From contig BNVA01000132.1 of the NCBI GenBank assembly GCA_025997755.1, forward strand, positions 1-5,070: a stretch of 5,070 nucleotides of DNA, given 5' to 3'. Positions 5,055 to 5,070 of the stretch are shown piece by piece. A program made the position numbers and the translations under genes. Source of the DNA: Spirochaetia bacterium (GTDB lineage: Bacteria; Spirochaetota; Spirochaetia; Treponematales; Breznakiellaceae). The notes beneath the pieces were generated by a model. It was not told the origin of the DNA, searched no databases, and saw only the letters and a list, made by a program, of their open reading frames with translations. Numbering within the stretch: the first letter of the stretch is position 1; each line of letters begins with the position of its first letter.

Positions 5055-5070
5055 ATGAAACATACGAAAC
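5055..5070 (+). CDS. Start of truncated unknown gene downstream of rsgI
   Basis: ATG at 5055-5057 is followed by codons for K-H-T-K before the window ends. GGAGG (5044-5048) is six bases upstream, a good Shine-Dalgarno sequence and spacing, which is why this is called a gene start despite its length. It lies 101 bp after the rsgI stop and downstream of candidate sigma-I promoter elements, so it may belong to the SigI regulon. The basic N terminus would suit a signal peptide, but five residues cannot show that. Confidence 0.5.

Larger units (their letters stand above)
2628..5070. repeat. Right arm of 2,443-bp inverted repeat
   Basis: This is the mirror image of the left arm, and coordinates pair as x and 5071-x. 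If the first mismatch (2444 against 2627) is tolerated, the pairing extends inward by another 8 bp to 2452/2619. After that the two sides are unrelated. The outer end of the arm coincides with the window edge, so the repeat may continue beyond what is shown. Confidence 0.98.

Noticed and set aside
1..5070. Composite transposon or insertion sequence with long inverted repeats
   Set aside because: There is no transposase, no short terminal repeats of a known family and no target duplication. The arms contain housekeeping and regulatory genes cut in mid-gene.
1..5070. Hairpin-ended or linear plasmid telomere system
   Set aside because: No replication, partition or protelomerase gene is visible. 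The axis falls inside uvrB coding sequence, which fits a template switch better than an evolved telomere.
1..5070. CRISPR array, tRNA or rRNA genes
   Set aside because: There are no regularly spaced direct repeats and no recognisable structural RNA sequence on either strand.

Overview
The whole window is one giant, almost perfect inverted repeat. Bases 1-2443 are the reverse complement of 2628-5070 (any position x pairs with 5071-x). The central spacer, 2444-2627, is 184 bp. There is therefore only about 2.6 kb of unique sequence, and every gene appears twice in mirror image. The most economical reading is a fold-back (template-switch) rearrangement, probably from whole-genome amplification, library preparation or assembly of a metagenome or single cell. 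A true palindromic replicon or inverted duplication cannot be excluded from sequence alone.

The underlying locus, read in the right arm, is: a 5' fragment of uvrB on the minus strand; a 125-bp divergent intergenic region; sigI on the plus strand; rsgI on the plus strand, overlapping sigI by 4 bp; a 101-bp intergenic region rich in C/G tracts; and the first codons of a further gene, preceded by GGAGG, cut off by the window edge. The left arm carries the mirror image. The left uvrB reads through the spacer to about residue 342 of the expected protein and then into the antisense strand of its own gene. The right uvrB keeps only about 280 native residues. Neither can be a working UvrB, which is normally about 660-680 residues long.

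sigI and rsgI encode a sigma-I type alternative sigma factor and its membrane-anchored anti-sigma factor, a pair best known from Bacilli and Clostridia. sigI has an exact consensus housekeeping promoter (TTGACA, 17 bp, TATAAT). The region after rsgI carries ACCCCC and CGTA/CGAA elements resembling sigma-I promoters, so the truncated last gene may be a target of the sigma factor. This RsgI is short, ends in an Asp/Glu tail, and has Asn-Ala where the family usually has the Asn-Pro autocleavage bond.

The sigI-rsgI pair, the strong rsgI Shine-Dalgarno sequence and the moderate to low GC suggest a Firmicutes-like (Clostridia) bacterium. The uvrB fragment has a somewhat spirochaete-like flavour and no Shine-Dalgarno sequence, so the lineage stays open. 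I see no new defence or mobile system. The most unusual feature is the palindrome, and it is probably artefactual.
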